DNA from: Alphaproteobacteria bacterium
GTDB lineage: Bacteria; Pseudomonadota; Alphaproteobacteria; Caulobacterales; Caulobacteraceae
NCBI GenBank assembly: GCA_018820205.1
Contig: JAHJOK010000018.1
Location: 1-46,026, forward strand
DNA: 46,026 bases
Reading direction: 5' to 3'
The notes under the pieces are model-generated. The model was given only the letters and a program-made list of their open reading frames with translations, was not told the origin of the DNA and searched no databases. Position numbers and translations under genes: made by a program. Every line of letters starts with the position of its first letter. Positions within the stretch are counted from its first letter, which is position 1. Shown here piece after piece: positions 29,647-37,933 of this stretch.

Positions 29647-30183
29647 TCACGCGGCCCCGGGCGCCCTTCGGTTCCACGGCATCACGGCCAGAAGCCGCGC
29701 CATGCCGCAGAAGCCGGTGGCACCCGCCACGAACAGACCGGCGCCGACGAAGGCCGACAGGCCCCAGAAGGCCGGGTGCAGGACCAGGCCCAGCGCCGCC
29801 CCGACCAGGATCAGCCCGCCCGCCGTCATCTGGACCTGACGCATCAGCTCGATGGGCTGGGACCGGTTCGTCCGAGTCGGCAGCCCGTGCGCCTTCCAGG
29901 CGTCCAGCCCGCCCTCGAGCACGAAGGCCTCTCCGGGCACGCAGGCCGCGAGCTTCACCGCGTTCACCCCGGTGCGATTGCCGGTGCGGCAGGTGTAGAT
30001 CACCTCGCGACCCAGGTGACGGTCCATCGACACCGCGTCGAATCCGGAGAGCGGCGCGTGCGAGGCGCCGACCACATGCTCGCGCGCGAACTCGTCCGGC
30101 TCGCGGATGTCGATCAGGACCGCACGCCGCGTCTTCAGGCGCTCGGCGACATCGGTCGGCGTGAGGGGTGTCAGGGTGGTCAT
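29647..30183 (-). CDS. Rhodanese-like protein with DUF2892 membrane tail
   Basis: The 178-residue protein has a rhodanese domain (1-105) with active-site C65 in YTCRTGNRT, and a DUF2892 domain (about 108-165) with two membrane helices. Rhodaneses carry sulfane sulfur on the Cys; the fusion places this at the inner membrane. It is cotranscribed with bigR-like and tauE-like genes (4-base gaps). With the divergent MBL enzyme this makes a sulfide-detoxification set. Confidence 0.95.
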   Translation of the reverse strand: MTTLTPLTPTDVAERLKTRRAVLIDIREPDEFAREHVVGASHAPLSGFDAVSMDRHLGREVIYTCRTGNRTGVNAVKLAACVPGEAFVLEGGLDAWKAHGLPTRTNRSQPIELMRQVQMTAGGLILVGAALGLVLHPAFWGLSAFVGAGLFVAGATGFCGMARLLAVMPWNRRAPGAA

Positions 30184-30187
30184 CGGG

Positions 30188-30520
30188 TCAGTCCTTGGGG
30201 TTTGAAAGCGGGGGGCAGAAAATTTCGGCGAGCACGGCGATGACCTTCAGCACCGAGGGATTCGCGATCCGGTAGAAGATGGTCGTGCCTTCCCGGCGCG
30301 TATCGACCAGCCCCTCCTCGCGCAGTCGGGCCAGGTGCTGCGAAAGGGCTGATTGCGACAGACCCACCGGCGGCGCGAGCTCGCCCACCGACAGTTCGCC
30401 GTCGCCCAGCTGGCACAACACCATCAGGCGCTTCTCGTTGGACAGGGCCCGCAACAGGCTTGCGGCCCGCCCGGCGCTGGCCTGGAAAAGATCGAGCGGG
30501 AGCGCGTGAGGATCGGTCAT
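30188..30520 (-). CDS. BigR/SqrR-like ArsR-family persulfide-responsive repressor
   Basis: The 110-residue winged-helix protein has its recognition helix near 55-68 (LSQSALSQHLARLREEG) and wing at 72-84. C36 (VLCQLG) and C102 (EIFCPP) fall where BigR and SqrR carry their two sensing cysteines, which form a disulfide or polysulfide link when persulfide rises. It heads a rhodanese-TauE operon and faces an MBL dioxygenase gene, the known BigR regulon. The sequence match is direct; regulation is inferred. Confidence 0.9.
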   Translation of the reverse strand: MTDPHALPLDLFQASAGRAASLLRALSNEKRLMVLCQLGDGELSVGELAPPVGLSQSALSQHLARLREEGLVDTRREGTTIFYRIANPSVLKVIAVLAEIFCPPLSNPKD

Positions 30521-30527
30521 GACGATC

Positions 30528-30568
30528 TATATATTCGATATTGCTAAATAAGCAAGTGCTTATATATT
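30528..30568. promoter_or_regulatory. Overlapping divergent promoters and BigR-type operator
   Basis: Plus strand: TTGCTA (30541-30546), 16 bases, TATATT (30563-30568), for the MBL gene. Minus strand: TTGCTT (30555-30550), 16 bases, TATATA (30533-30528), for the repressor operon. Both -35 boxes lie within one dyad, TTGCT-AAATA-AGCAA (30541-30555). A second dyad is ATAAGC-AAGT-GCTTAT (30548-30563). One bound dimer could close both promoters. Confidence 0.7.
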
Positions 30569-30592
30569 GAGGGCTGAAAAGGAGCACGCCCT

Positions 30593-31453
30593 ATGTCCGC
30601 GCCGCCTGTCGTCGAAGGCTTCTTCGATCCCGCCACCCACACCGTCACCTATCTGGTCAGCGACCCCGACACCGGCCAGGCCGCCATCATCGACCCGGTG
30701 CTGGACTACGACGCCGCTTCGGCGCGAACCTCCACCGCCTCTGTGGACGCCGTGATGCGGGCTCTACGCGCGTCTGGCCTGACGCTGGCGATGGTGCTCG
30801 AAACCCACGCTCACGCCGATCACATGACCGCGGCCGAGCATCTGCGCCGGACCGAGGGCGTCCCCATCGGGATCGGCGAGGGCATCACCGCAGTCCAGTC
30901 GATCTTCGCGCCCCTGTTCGACGCGCACGACGTGACACCGGACGGCGTCGCGTTCGACCGGCTGCATGCGGACGGAGACACCTTCGCGCTGGGAAATCTG
31001 ACCGTGGAGGTGATCCATACCCCAGGTCACACCCCGGCCTGCGTCAGCTACCGGATCGGTGACGCCCTGTTCGTCGGCGACACCCTGTTCATGCCGGACT
31101 ACGGCACGGCTCGCGCCGACTTCCCCGGCGGCGACGCCCGCACGCTTTATCGCTCGATACAAAGGCTTCTGCGCCTCCCGGACAAGACGCGGATTTTCGT
31201 GGGACACGACTACCTGCCGGACGGACGCGCCGACTTCCGTTTCGAGACCACCGTGGGCAAACAGCGCGCCCACAACATCCATTTGGGGACTAACGAGGAA
31301 GCCTTCGTGGCCATGCGAGAGGCCCGGGATGCGACCCTGAAGGCCCCGCAGCTGATCCTGCCGTCCTTGCAGGTCAACATCCGCGCAGGGGCCGCGCCGC
31401 CGCCCGATGCCGACGGCCGGCGTTACCTCCGACTGCCGCTTAACGCGATCTGA
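30593..31453 (+). CDS. MBL-fold persulfide dioxygenase-like protein (Blh/ETHE1 type)
   Basis: The 286-residue metallo-beta-lactamase-fold protein has THAHADH at 71-77, HTPGHTPACVSY near 142, VGDTLFMPDYGTARADFPGG near 162 and GHDYLPDG near 204. The GTARADFPGG stretch and iron-binding arrangement are typical of ETHE1/Blh persulfide dioxygenases, which oxidise glutathione persulfide to sulfite. GGAG precedes ATG 30593. It is divergent from the BigR-like operon that supplies rhodanese and exporter. Confidence 0.93.
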   Translation: MSAPPVVEGFFDPATHTVTYLVSDPDTGQAAIIDPVLDYDAASARTSTASVDAVMRALRASGLTLAMVLETHAHADHMTAAEHLRRTEGVPIGIGEGITAVQSIFAPLFDAHDVTPDGVAFDRLHADGDTFALGNLTVEVIHTPGHTPACVSYRIGDALFVGDTLFMPDYGTARADFPGGDARTLYRSIQRLLRLPDKTRIFVGHDYLPDGRADFRFETTVGKQRAHNIHLGTNEEAFVAMREARDATLKAPQLILPSLQVNIRAGAAPPPDADGRRYLRLPLNAI

Positions 31454-31457
31454 ACCC

Positions 31458-31919
31458 TCAGCCCCGCCCGCGATAAGTCGGCACGCCCTGGTCGGGCAAC
31501 CACAGGCCCTCGGGCGGGGCGCCGGTCTGCCAGAAGACGTCGATCGGGATGCCGCCGCGCGGGTACCAGTAGCCGCCGATCCGCAGCCAGCGCGGCGCCA
31601 GCAGGTCGGCGATCCGCTTGCCGATGGCCACGGTGCAGTCCTCGTGGAAGGCGCCGTGGTTCCTGAAGGCGGTCAGGTACATCTTCAGCGACTTGGACTC
31701 GACCAGCCAGTCGCCCGGCGCATAGTCGATGACGATGTGGGCGAAGTCCGGCTGGCCGGTGACCGGGCACAGGCTGGTGAACTCCGGCGCGGTGAACCGG
31801 GCCAGATACAGGGCGTCGGAGTGCGGGTTCGGCACCCGCTCCAGCACCGCCGTCTCTGGCGAGGTGGGCTGGACGATATGCTGGCCGAGTTGGCTCAGGC
31901 CGGAAGTGTCGGTGGTCAT
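31458..31919 (-). CDS. queF: NADPH-dependent 7-cyano-7-deazaguanine (preQ0) reductase
   Basis: The 153-residue protein is a single-domain (YkvM-type) QueF. It has nucleophile C51 in [16 protein letters not shown], the NADPH motif ESKSLKMYL at 74-82, and FHEDC near 93. It reduces preQ0 to preQ1 in queuosine biosynthesis. No preQ1 riboswitch is recognisable in the 212-base gap upstream. It is convergent with the MBL gene, 4 bases apart. Confidence 0.96.
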   Translation of the reverse strand: MTTDTSGLSQLGQHIVQPTSPETAVLERVPNPHSDALYLARFTAPEFTSLCPVTGQPDFAHIVIDYAPGDWLVESKSLKMYLTAFRNHGAFHEDCTVAIGKRIADLLAPRWLRIGGYWYPRGGIPIDVFWQTGAPPEGLWLPDQGVPTYRGRG

Positions 31920-32131
31920 GGCGATGCTCTAGCGCCAACCCCGCGCAAGGTCGATGCGTCCGCGAATGGCGCAGGCATCTGCTAAGGTCGATAGTTCCTC
32001 CCGGTCCCCATCCGACCGATGCGAACGGGTCGGACGGATCGGACGGTGTTTTTGCATCCCTGCGATCTCACCGATTTGCCTTCCCCCGCGACATCCCGCT
32101 AAGCGTTGCCAAACAAGACGGAGCGAACGCC

Positions 32132-33064
32132 ATGGCCATTCCCGCCTCCCTGCAAAAGGGCCTGAAACTGCCGGTCATCGAGGCGCCGATGTTTCTGGTC
32201 TCCGGCCCCGACCTGGTGGTCGAATGCTGCAATGCCGGCGTCATCGGCACCTTTCCGTCCCTGAACGCGCGGACGACCGAGGGCTATCGGGAGTGGCTGG
32301 TCGAGATCAAATCCCGCCTGAACCCCGACGCCGCCGCCTTTGGTGTGAACCACATCGTCCACCCGACCAATCCGCGCCTGATGGCCGACATGATGGTCTC
32401 GGTGGAGCACCAGGTGCCGCTGATCATCACCTCTCTGGGCGCCGTGCGTGACGTGGTCGACGCGGTTCATGGCTATGGCGGAGTGGTCTTCCACGACATC
32501 GCCAACGTCCGCCACGCGAAGAAGGCGGCCGAGAGCGGCGTCGACGGACTGATCCTGGTCGCCAACGGCGCAGGCGGCCACGCCGGCATCATCAACCCCT
32601 TCGCCCTGGTCAACGAGGTGCGCGAGTTCTTCAAGGGCACCATCATCCTGTCGGGTTGTCTGTCGACCGGTCAGGACGTCGCCGCCGCCCTGATGCTGGG
32701 GGCCGACTTCGCCTATCTGGGAACGCGCTTCATCAACACGACCGAGGCCATGGCCCCCGACGCCTACAAGGCCATGATCATCGAAAGCGGCGCGACCGAC
32801 ATCGTCCACACCCCGGCCGTCTCGGGCATCCCAGCCAACTTCATGACCAAATCGCTCCAGGCCAACGGCATCGATCCCAAGGTTCTACCCGAGCACAAGC
32901 TGGACATGGGCGACGAGGCCAAGGCCTGGAAGACCGTCTGGTCCGCCGGTCAGGGCGCCGGCGCGGTGCATGACGTCCTGCCCGCCGCCGCCCTGGTCGC
33001 CCGCCTCCGCGACGAATATACGCAGGCTACGGATCAATTCGCCAAGAAGGTCGGTGTCGCCTAA
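32132..33064 (+). CDS. Nitronate monooxygenase / 2-nitropropane dioxygenase family protein
   Basis: The 310-residue FMN TIM-barrel enzyme opens with LPVIEAPMFLVSGPDLVVEC and has NGAGGHAG near 149, GCLSTGQDVAAALMLGADFAYLGTRF near 176-200, characteristic of NMO proteins. It oxidises alkyl nitronates in known members. The natural substrate here is unknown. It has a 212-base upstream region shared with divergent queF, and is 11 bases before the porin gene, so the two may be co-transcribed. Confidence 0.92.
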   Translation: MAIPASLQKGLKLPVIEAPMFLVSGPDLVVECCNAGVIGTFPSLNARTTEGYREWLVEIKSRLNPDAAAFGVNHIVHPTNPRLMADMMVSVEHQVPLIITSLGAVRDVVDAVHGYGGVVFHDIANVRHAKKAAESGVDGLILVANGAGGHAGIINPFALVNEVREFFKGTIILSGCLSTGQDVAAALMLGADFAYLGTRFINTTEAMAPDAYKAMIIESGATDIVHTPAVSGIPANFMTKSLQANGIDPKVLPEHKLDMGDEAKAWKTVWSAGQGAGAVHDVLPAAALVARLRDEYTQATDQFAKKVGVA

Positions 33065-33075
33065 ACCGTGGACGG

Positions 33076-33771
33076 ATGATTCGATCGACCGTTATTGCCG
33101 CTTTGCTCGCCTGCCTGGCCCTGCCCGCGTCCCCTGTCCTGGCCCAGTCAGATTCGTCCGGCGACTGGTCGTTCGTGCTGGGCGCCGCCACCGACAATCG
33201 CTCGAAAAGCGTCTCCAAGACCGGCAATAACGGCCACGTCTTCGGCTCGGCGACCTGGCAAAGCGCGGACGGCCGCTTCTACGCAGGGCCGGCGTTCGAG
33301 GGGGTTCAGTCCAGCGGTTCGAATGTCGAGGTGGCGCTGGCCGGCGGTTTCGCCCCGGAAGCCTTCGGCTTTCTGTTCGATTTCAACCTGGCCTATCTGA
33401 ACCGGATCGACACAGACGCCGGGAACGACGGGGACGCGTGGGAACTGACGACGGACATCAACCGATCGATCGGCCCGGCGTCCGGCAACCTGCAGATCCA
33501 GTATGCTCCGGACGCCGCCGGCGCGACAAAGTCCTTCGTCTGGGTCGAGGCCGAGTTGGGCTGGGAGTTCTCCTATCGCCTTTCAGGCTCGGCCGCCGTT
33601 GGGCGTCGCGAGCAGAACGGCGCGCCGGACTACACCGGCTGGAATGCGGGCCTGACCTGGGCGGCGACCGACGTTGTCGATCTCGACCTCCGCTATTTCG
33701 ACACCAGCGACCACAGCCAGGGCGAGACCTATCGCGACACCGTCGTCGCCGAGATCAGCTTAGCCTTCTGA
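33076..33771 (+). CDS. TorF-like putative outer-membrane porin
   Basis: The 231-residue protein has a signal peptide with a likely cut after VLAQ at about residue 24. Alternating strand patterns follow: GDWSFVLGAATDNRSKSVSK near 29, WVEAELGWEFSYRLSGSAAVG near 160, and VDLDLRYFDTSDHSQ. The C-terminal residue is Phe (VAEISLAF), as needed for BAM insertion. The D-x-R-S-K-S segment resembles TorF family putative porins. Substrate is unknown. Confidence 0.83.
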   Translation: MIRSTVIAALLACLALPASPVLAQSDSSGDWSFVLGAATDNRSKSVSKTGNNGHVFGSATWQSADGRFYAGPAFEGVQSSGSNVEVALAGGFAPEAFGFLFDFNLAYLNRIDTDAGNDGDAWELTTDINRSIGPASGNLQIQYAPDAAGATKSFVWVEAELGWEFSYRLSGSAAVGRREQNGAPDYTGWNAGLTWAATDVVDLDLRYFDTSDHSQGETYRDTVVAEISLAF

Positions 33772-33777
33772 CGCCCC

Positions 33778-34941
33778 TCAGGCCAGCGCCTGATCCAGGT
33801 CGGCGATCAGGTCGTCCACATCTTCGACCCCGACGGACAGCCGGACCAGGTTGTCCGTCACCCCGCCCGCCTCTCGCACCTCTTTCGGCACCGAAGCGTG
33901 GGTCATGATGGCCGGGTGGTTGACCAGGCTTTCGACCCCCCCCAGCGATTCCGCCAGGGTGAAGACCTGAACCCGCTCCAGCACCTGTTTCGTCCGCGCC
34001 AGATCGCCGTCGATGAACAGGGTGACCATGCCGCCGTATCGACCGTTCATCTGGTGCGACGCCAGTTCGTGCTGAGGATGGCTGATCAGGCCCGGATACA
34101 GCACCCGCGACACCCCGGCGCGGCCCTCCAGCCAGCGCGCGACAGCCAGTGCGTTCTCGTTGTGCGCCTTCATCCGAAGACCCAGCGTCTTGAGACCCCG
34201 ATTGGCGAGGAAGGCGTCGAATGGTCCCATCACGCCGCCGACGGAGTTCTGAAGGAACTTGATTTCCTTGGCGACCTCGGCGTTTCCGGCGACCAGAACC
34301 CCGCCGATGATGTCGGAATGGCCATTCAGGTATTTGGTGGCCGAATGCATCACGATGTCGGCGCCGAGCGACAGCGGTCGCTGGCTCCACGGCGTGGCGA
34401 AGGTATTGTCGACGACCAGCAACAGGCCGTGCTTCTTCGCGATCACGGACAGGGCCGCGATATCCGCCAGCTTCATCAGGGGGTTGGTCGGCGTCTCGAC
34501 CCACAGCATCCGCGTCTTCGACGTAATCGCCGCCTCGACCGCCGCCGGATCGCTCAGGTCGACATAGGCGAAGTCCAGCCCCATCGAGCGCCGCCGCACC
34601 CGTTCGAACAGCCGCCACGATCCGCCATAAAGATCGTCGCCGGTGACGATATGCGACCCGGCGTCCAGCAGTTCCAGCGCCGTCGAGGTCGCCGCCATGC
34701 CGCTGGCGAAACCGAACCCCTGAACGCCGCCCTCCAGGTCGGCGATACAGGCCTCGAACGCCTCGCGCGTCGGATTCTTGCCCCGGGCATATTCATAGCC
34801 CTTATTCACCCCCGGGCTTTCCTGGGCATAGGTCGAGGTGGCGTAGATCGGCACCATCACCGCGCCCGTGGTCGGGTCCGGCCGCTGTCCGGCATGGATG
34901 GCGCGGGTCGAGAAGCCCTGACTGTTCTTCAAATCGGCCAT
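33778..34941 (-). CDS. Cystathionine gamma-synthase/lyase-type PLP enzyme
   Basis: The 387-residue protein belongs to the Cys/Met metabolism PLP family. YEYARGKNPTREAFEACIADLEGG near 49 and SATKYLNGHSDIIGG with PLP-binding K203 are present. ESLGGVESLVNHPA near 335 is the C-terminal substrate motif. As the third gene after a cystathionine beta-synthase, a gamma-lyase role in reverse transsulfuration (cystathionine to cysteine) is favoured; gamma-synthase cannot be excluded by sequence. The gap to the upstream hydrolase gene is 7 bases. Confidence 0.93.
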   Translation of the reverse strand: MADLKNSQGFSTRAIHAGQRPDPTTGAVMVPIYATSTYAQESPGVNKGYEYARGKNPTREAFEACIADLEGGVQGFGFASGMAATSTALELLDAGSHIVTGDDLYGGSWRLFERVRRRSMGLDFAYVDLSDPAAVEAAITSKTRMLWVETPTNPLMKLADIAALSVIAKKHGLLLVVDNTFATPWSQRPLSLGADIVMHSATKYLNGHSDIIGGVLVAGNAEVAKEIKFLQNSVGGVMGPFDAFLANRGLKTLGLRMKAHNENALAVARWLEGRAGVSRVLYPGLISHPQHELASHQMNGRYGGMVTLFIDGDLARTKQVLERVQVFTLAESLGGVESLVNHPAIMTHASVPKEVREAGGVTDNLVRLSVGVEDVDDLIADLDQALA

Positions 34942-34948
34942 CTGAGTC

Positions 34949-35719
34949 TCAGCGCGCCGTGGACAGCAACTGGGCGTCGAAGAAGTCGCGCGTATGCTGG
35001 AACACCTCGCACCAGGTCGGCGCGTCGAACAGATGTTTGGCGGTGTTCAGGGTCTCGACCGTCACCGGCATGTCGCGCGTTCTCAACTCGTCGGCCCATC
35101 GGTTGACCGAGACGATGGTCGCCACGGGATCCTGATCGCCCGCGATCAAAAGCGTGGGCGTGGTGCTGCGGCCATCGCCCAGCCGACCCGCCGTGGCCAC
35201 GGCCACGACCGCGCGGGCGGCGCCTCCGTCCAGGGTGCTGTCCACCGCCAGCCGTCCGCCGAGGGAATAGCCCCAGATCCCTACCTTGTCGGCCGTCACG
35301 CCGGGCAAGGTCGCAGCGTAGTCCACCGCGTCGCTCGCCACCTCGCGCCAACGTTCCGCGATCAGGGGGCTGTCGCGAAAGCTGCGGTTCGAAGCGCTGT
35401 AGTAGTTGGGCAGGACCACGTAGTAGCCGCGGCTGGCCAGCTGATAGGCCTGCAACTCATAGCGCGGCAGATCCGACTGAAGGCCGCCCTGACCGTGCAG
35501 CATGACGATGGCCGCGCCGTTCGTCGGTCCGGTGGGCCTGATAAGAACAGTCTCGATCGGCCGTCGGCGCGTTTCGAAATTCACCACCTCGATCGTGCCG
35601 GCCGGCGCGATGTCGCTGGCGCAGACCGCCGGTTCGATCACCTGGCTCGTCTGCGCGGTCGCCGCAGTGCTTGCTCCAAGGGCGATCAGGGCCGCCAGGG
35701 AAAGCGTATGGATATTCAT
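34949..35719 (-). CDS. Secreted dienelactone-hydrolase-like alpha/beta hydrolase
   Basis: The 256-residue protein has a signal peptide (cut after ATAQ, about residue 23) and an alpha/beta-hydrolase core. The nucleophile Ser lies in GYSLGG near 150, the acid is probably D in AGDQDPV near 197, and H in AKHLFDAP near 230. A GQGG oxyanion segment is seen near 76. Family members hydrolyse esters or lactones. It is unusual inside a transsulfuration operon: its start overlaps the cystathionine beta-synthase stop (ATGA). Substrate unknown. Confidence 0.86.
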   Translation of the reverse strand: MNIHTLSLAALIALGASTAATAQTSQVIEPAVCASDIAPAGTIEVVNFETRRRPIETVLIRPTGPTNGAAIVMLHGQGGLQSDLPRYELQAYQLASRGYYVVLPNYYSASNRSFRDSPLIAERWREVASDAVDYAATLPGVTADKVGIWGYSLGGRLAVDSTLDGGAARAVVAVATAGRLGDGRSTTPTLLIAGDQDPVATIVSVNRWADELRTRDMPVTVETLNTAKHLFDAPTWCEVFQHTRDFFDAQLLSTAR

Positions 35720-37119
35720 CGGTTGAGACTCAGATGGTTGATAAGATCGACACGGGCGATCAAGCCGACGAATGTCTCGCCGTCCAGTACGATCGCCACC
35801 CGGTCGCGATCGAACAGGGGAATAAGCGCGTCCAGCGGTTCGGTCACCTGGACCGTATCCAGGTCCCGCGTCATGACCGTGCCGACAGGCTTCTTGAACC
35901 GTTCCTGACGGGTGATCTCGTCGGTGTTCATGACGTGGACGATGTCGCTCTCGTCAAGAATGCCGACCAGTCGACCGTCCTGGATGATCGGCAACTGCGA
36001 CACGTCGGCCGAGCGCATGCGCTTGAACACGGTATCGAGAGTGTCGTCCGGTCCCGCGGTGACCACGTCGCCCTTGGCGTATTTGCGACTGATCAGGTCC
36101 GAAAGATCGCCATGGATCTCGCGTTCGCCCAGCCCCTGATCGGCCAGCCAGGCGTCGTTGTAGACCTTGGACAGGTATTTCGCCCCGGTGTCGCAGACGA
36201 AGGTGACGCACCGCTTCGGCTCGGTCTGTTCGCGGCACCAGCGCAAGGCGGCTGCGATCAGCGTGCCCGACGACGATCCCGCCAGAATGCCTTCCTTCAA
36301 CAACAATTCCCGCACCGTCGCGACGGCTTCGGCGTCGGGGATGGAATAGGCCCGGTCGATCAGGTCCATATGTGCGGTGTCGGGCACGAAATTCTGGCCG
36401 ATTCCCTCAACGGTATAGGAGCCCTCCGGCCCCGGCACGCCGTCGTTGACGATGCCTGCCAGAACCGACCCGACCGGATCGGCCAGAATGATTTCCGTTT
36501 TCGCGCCCTGGCTTTTCAGGAACTGAGCCACGCCGGTGATGGTCCCGCCTGAGCCGATCCCGGCCACATAGGCGTCCATGTCGCCGCCCATCTGTTCCCA
36601 GATTTCCGGCCCCGTAGTCTTGAGGTGGGCCTCCGAGTTCGCATCGTTCGCGAACTGATTGACGTAGAAGCCGCCCGGCAGCTGCTGCGCCAGACGCTCG
36701 GCCATGTCGGTGTAGTATTCCGGATGCCCGTGCGGGACGTCCGACCGGGTCAGCCGCACGTCGGCGCCCATCGCCCTCAGATGCTGGATTTTTTCCTTGG
36801 ACATCTTGTCCGGGATGACCAGCAACACCTTATATCCCTTGGCCTGCCCGACCAAGGTCAGGGCCAGACCGGTGTTTCCGGCCGTCGCTTCGACGATGGT
36901 GCCGCCCGGCTTCAGAAACCCCTCCGCCTCCGCCGCCGCGATCATCGACAGGGCGATGCGATCCTTGATCGACCCGCCGGGGTTCTGCGCCTCCAGCTTC
37001 AGGAACAGTCGGCATTTGCCGGTGTCGATCTTGGTCACCTCCACCATCGGCGTGTTGCCGATCAGGTCCAGCAGCGAGCCGGTCGGCGCGCTCAGGGTCG
37101 GGTGGTCGGACAGGGACAT
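35716..37119 (-). CDS. Cystathionine beta-synthase with C-terminal CBS pair
   Basis: The 467-residue PLP enzyme has K52 in GGSIKDRIA, the phosphate loop ATAGNTG near 79, and GIGSGGTITG near 188. The C-terminal CBS tandem (about 345-467: AKGDVVTAGPDDTLDTVFKRM; VGTVMTRDLDTVQVTEPLDAL) is typical of CBS-type enzymes and rarer in cysteine synthases. It condenses serine and homocysteine to cystathionine. The heme domain of the human enzyme is missing. It begins the three-gene operon and is divergent from the Phd-VapC module. Confidence 0.94.
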   Translation of the reverse strand: MSLSDHPTLSAPTGSLLDLIGNTPMVEVTKIDTGKCRLFLKLEAQNPGGSIKDRIALSMIAAAEAEGFLKPGGTIVEATAGNTGLALTLVGQAKGYKVLLVIPDKMSKEKIQHLRAMGADVRLTRSDVPHGHPEYYTDMAERLAQQLPGGFYVNQFANDANSEAHLKTTGPEIWEQMGGDMDAYVAGIGSGGTITGVAQFLKSQGAKTEIILADPVGSVLAGIVNDGVPGPEGSYTVEGIGQNFVPDTAHMDLIDRAYSIPDAEAVATVRELLLKEGILAGSSSGTLIAAALRWCREQTEPKRCVTFVCDTGAKYLSKVYNDAWLADQGLGEREIHGDLSDLISRKYAKGDVVTAGPDDTLDTVFKRMRSADVSQLPIIQDGRLVGILDESDIVHVMNTDEITRQERFKKPVGTVMTRDLDTVQVTEPLDALIPLFDRDRVAIVLDGETFVGLIARVDLINHLSLNR

Positions 37120-37176
37120 GGGCTTTCGACTCCAGCGGATTCGTCTGACCCACCGTCTATGACCAACCGCGCCGAA

Positions 37177-37205
37177 TTGCGAACCGGGGCAAAAATGGCT
37201 ATACT
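37177..37205 (+). promoter_or_regulatory. Sigma-70-type promoter of the phd-vapC-rnr operon
   Basis: TTGCGA (37177-37182), exactly 17 bases, TATACT (37200-37205). The spacing is optimal and the boxes match the consensus in 4 of 6 and 5 of 6 positions. The antitoxin ATG lies 27 bases further on, with GGAGAG as ribosome site. TGGC...GCCA arms flank the -10 box, a possible antitoxin site. Confidence 0.7.
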
Positions 37206-37232
37206 TATGGCCAGAATTGGAGAGTTCCGGTC

Positions 37233-37481
37233 ATGGCCAGCTATGGCGTCGCAGAGGCGAAGAACAACTTTACCCTCCTGCTCGACCGCGTGCAGGAGGG
37301 GGAGAGCATCACCATCACCAAGCATGGCAAGCAGGTGGCTCAAATTACGCCCATGCCGAAGCGCGATCCGGAAAAGCGACGGGCGGTCATGGCCGAACTC
37401 GCCGAGATCAGGCGACAGCAAAAGCCTCTGCGGATGACGGTCGTCGAACTTCTTCACATGGATGACGAGCCCGAGCGTTGA
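37233..37481 (+). CDS. Phd/YefM-type antitoxin
   Basis: The 82-residue protein has the Phd/YefM fold start: ASYGVAEAKNNFTLLLDRVQ and ESITITKHGKQVAQITPMP, residues 2-43. The C-terminus, about 40 residues of charged helix ending HMDDEPER, should bind the toxin. Start ATG 37233 is preceded by GGAGAG. The stop TGA (37479-37481) overlaps the TTG start of the toxin. It is the likely autoregulator of the promoter just upstream. Confidence 0.92.
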   Translation: MASYGVAEAKNNFTLLLDRVQEGESITITKHGKQVAQITPMPKRDPEKRRAVMAELAEIRRQQKPLRMTVVELLHMDDEPER

Positions 37482-37933
37482 TCGATTACTTCGACGCCTC
37501 AGCGGTCGCGGCCATGCTTCTGAACGAGCGGTCCAGCCAGGGCGTAGTATCCGTGATGAATGAGACGGACAGGGATGTCGTCGTCAGCGCCTTCTGCATC
37601 GCAGAAGTGTCCTCGGCCATCTCACGTCTCCTGCGAATGAAATCTCACTCCCGCGAACAGGCTGAACGTCTGCTCTCCCTGTTGGATCGCTGGACGGATG
37701 TCGTATCGGAACTGACCGAGATCGAGAGCGCCGACTTCTCCCGCGCCACCGAACTGGTCCGGACCTTCGACCTGAAGCTCCGAGCGCCCGACGCCCTTCA
37801 TCTTGCCGTGGTCGAGCGGCTCGATGCTCGCCTGATCACCCTCGACCGAAATCTCGCCACCGCCGCCCGCGCGGTCGGCGTCGAAACACATAATCCAGCC
37901 GAGGCCGAAGCGCCCGGCGAACCGAAAGACTGA
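37478..37933 (+). CDS. VapC-type PIN-domain toxin, TTG start
   Basis: The 151-residue PIN ribonuclease begins IDYFDASAVAAMLLNE with D3/D6, has E43 in CIAEVSSAISRLL, and APDALHLAVVERLDARLITLDRN near 109-131 with the two late Asp. All expected acids are present. The only start in range is TTG 37478, overlapping the antitoxin stop as TTGA; a weak start would keep toxin below antitoxin. Its TGA directly touches the ATG of rnr (TGAATG). Confidence 0.92.
   Translation: MIDYFDASAVAAMLLNERSSQGVVSVMNETDRDVVVSAFCIAEVSSAISRLLRMKSHSREQAERLLSLLDRWTDVVSELTEIESADFSRATELVRTFDLKLRAPDALHLAVVERLDARLITLDRNLATAARAVGVETHNPAEAEAPGEPKD

Noticed and set aside
32012..32053. Terminator or riboswitch upstream of the nitronate monooxygenase gene
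   Set aside because: The stem CCGACC/GGTCGG is only 6 bp and TTTTT comes 15 bases later; no preQ1 or other riboswitch core was found.
37120..37232. SAM riboswitch before the transsulfuration operon
   Set aside because: The leader is short and I see no SAM-II or SAM-V pattern on the minus strand.
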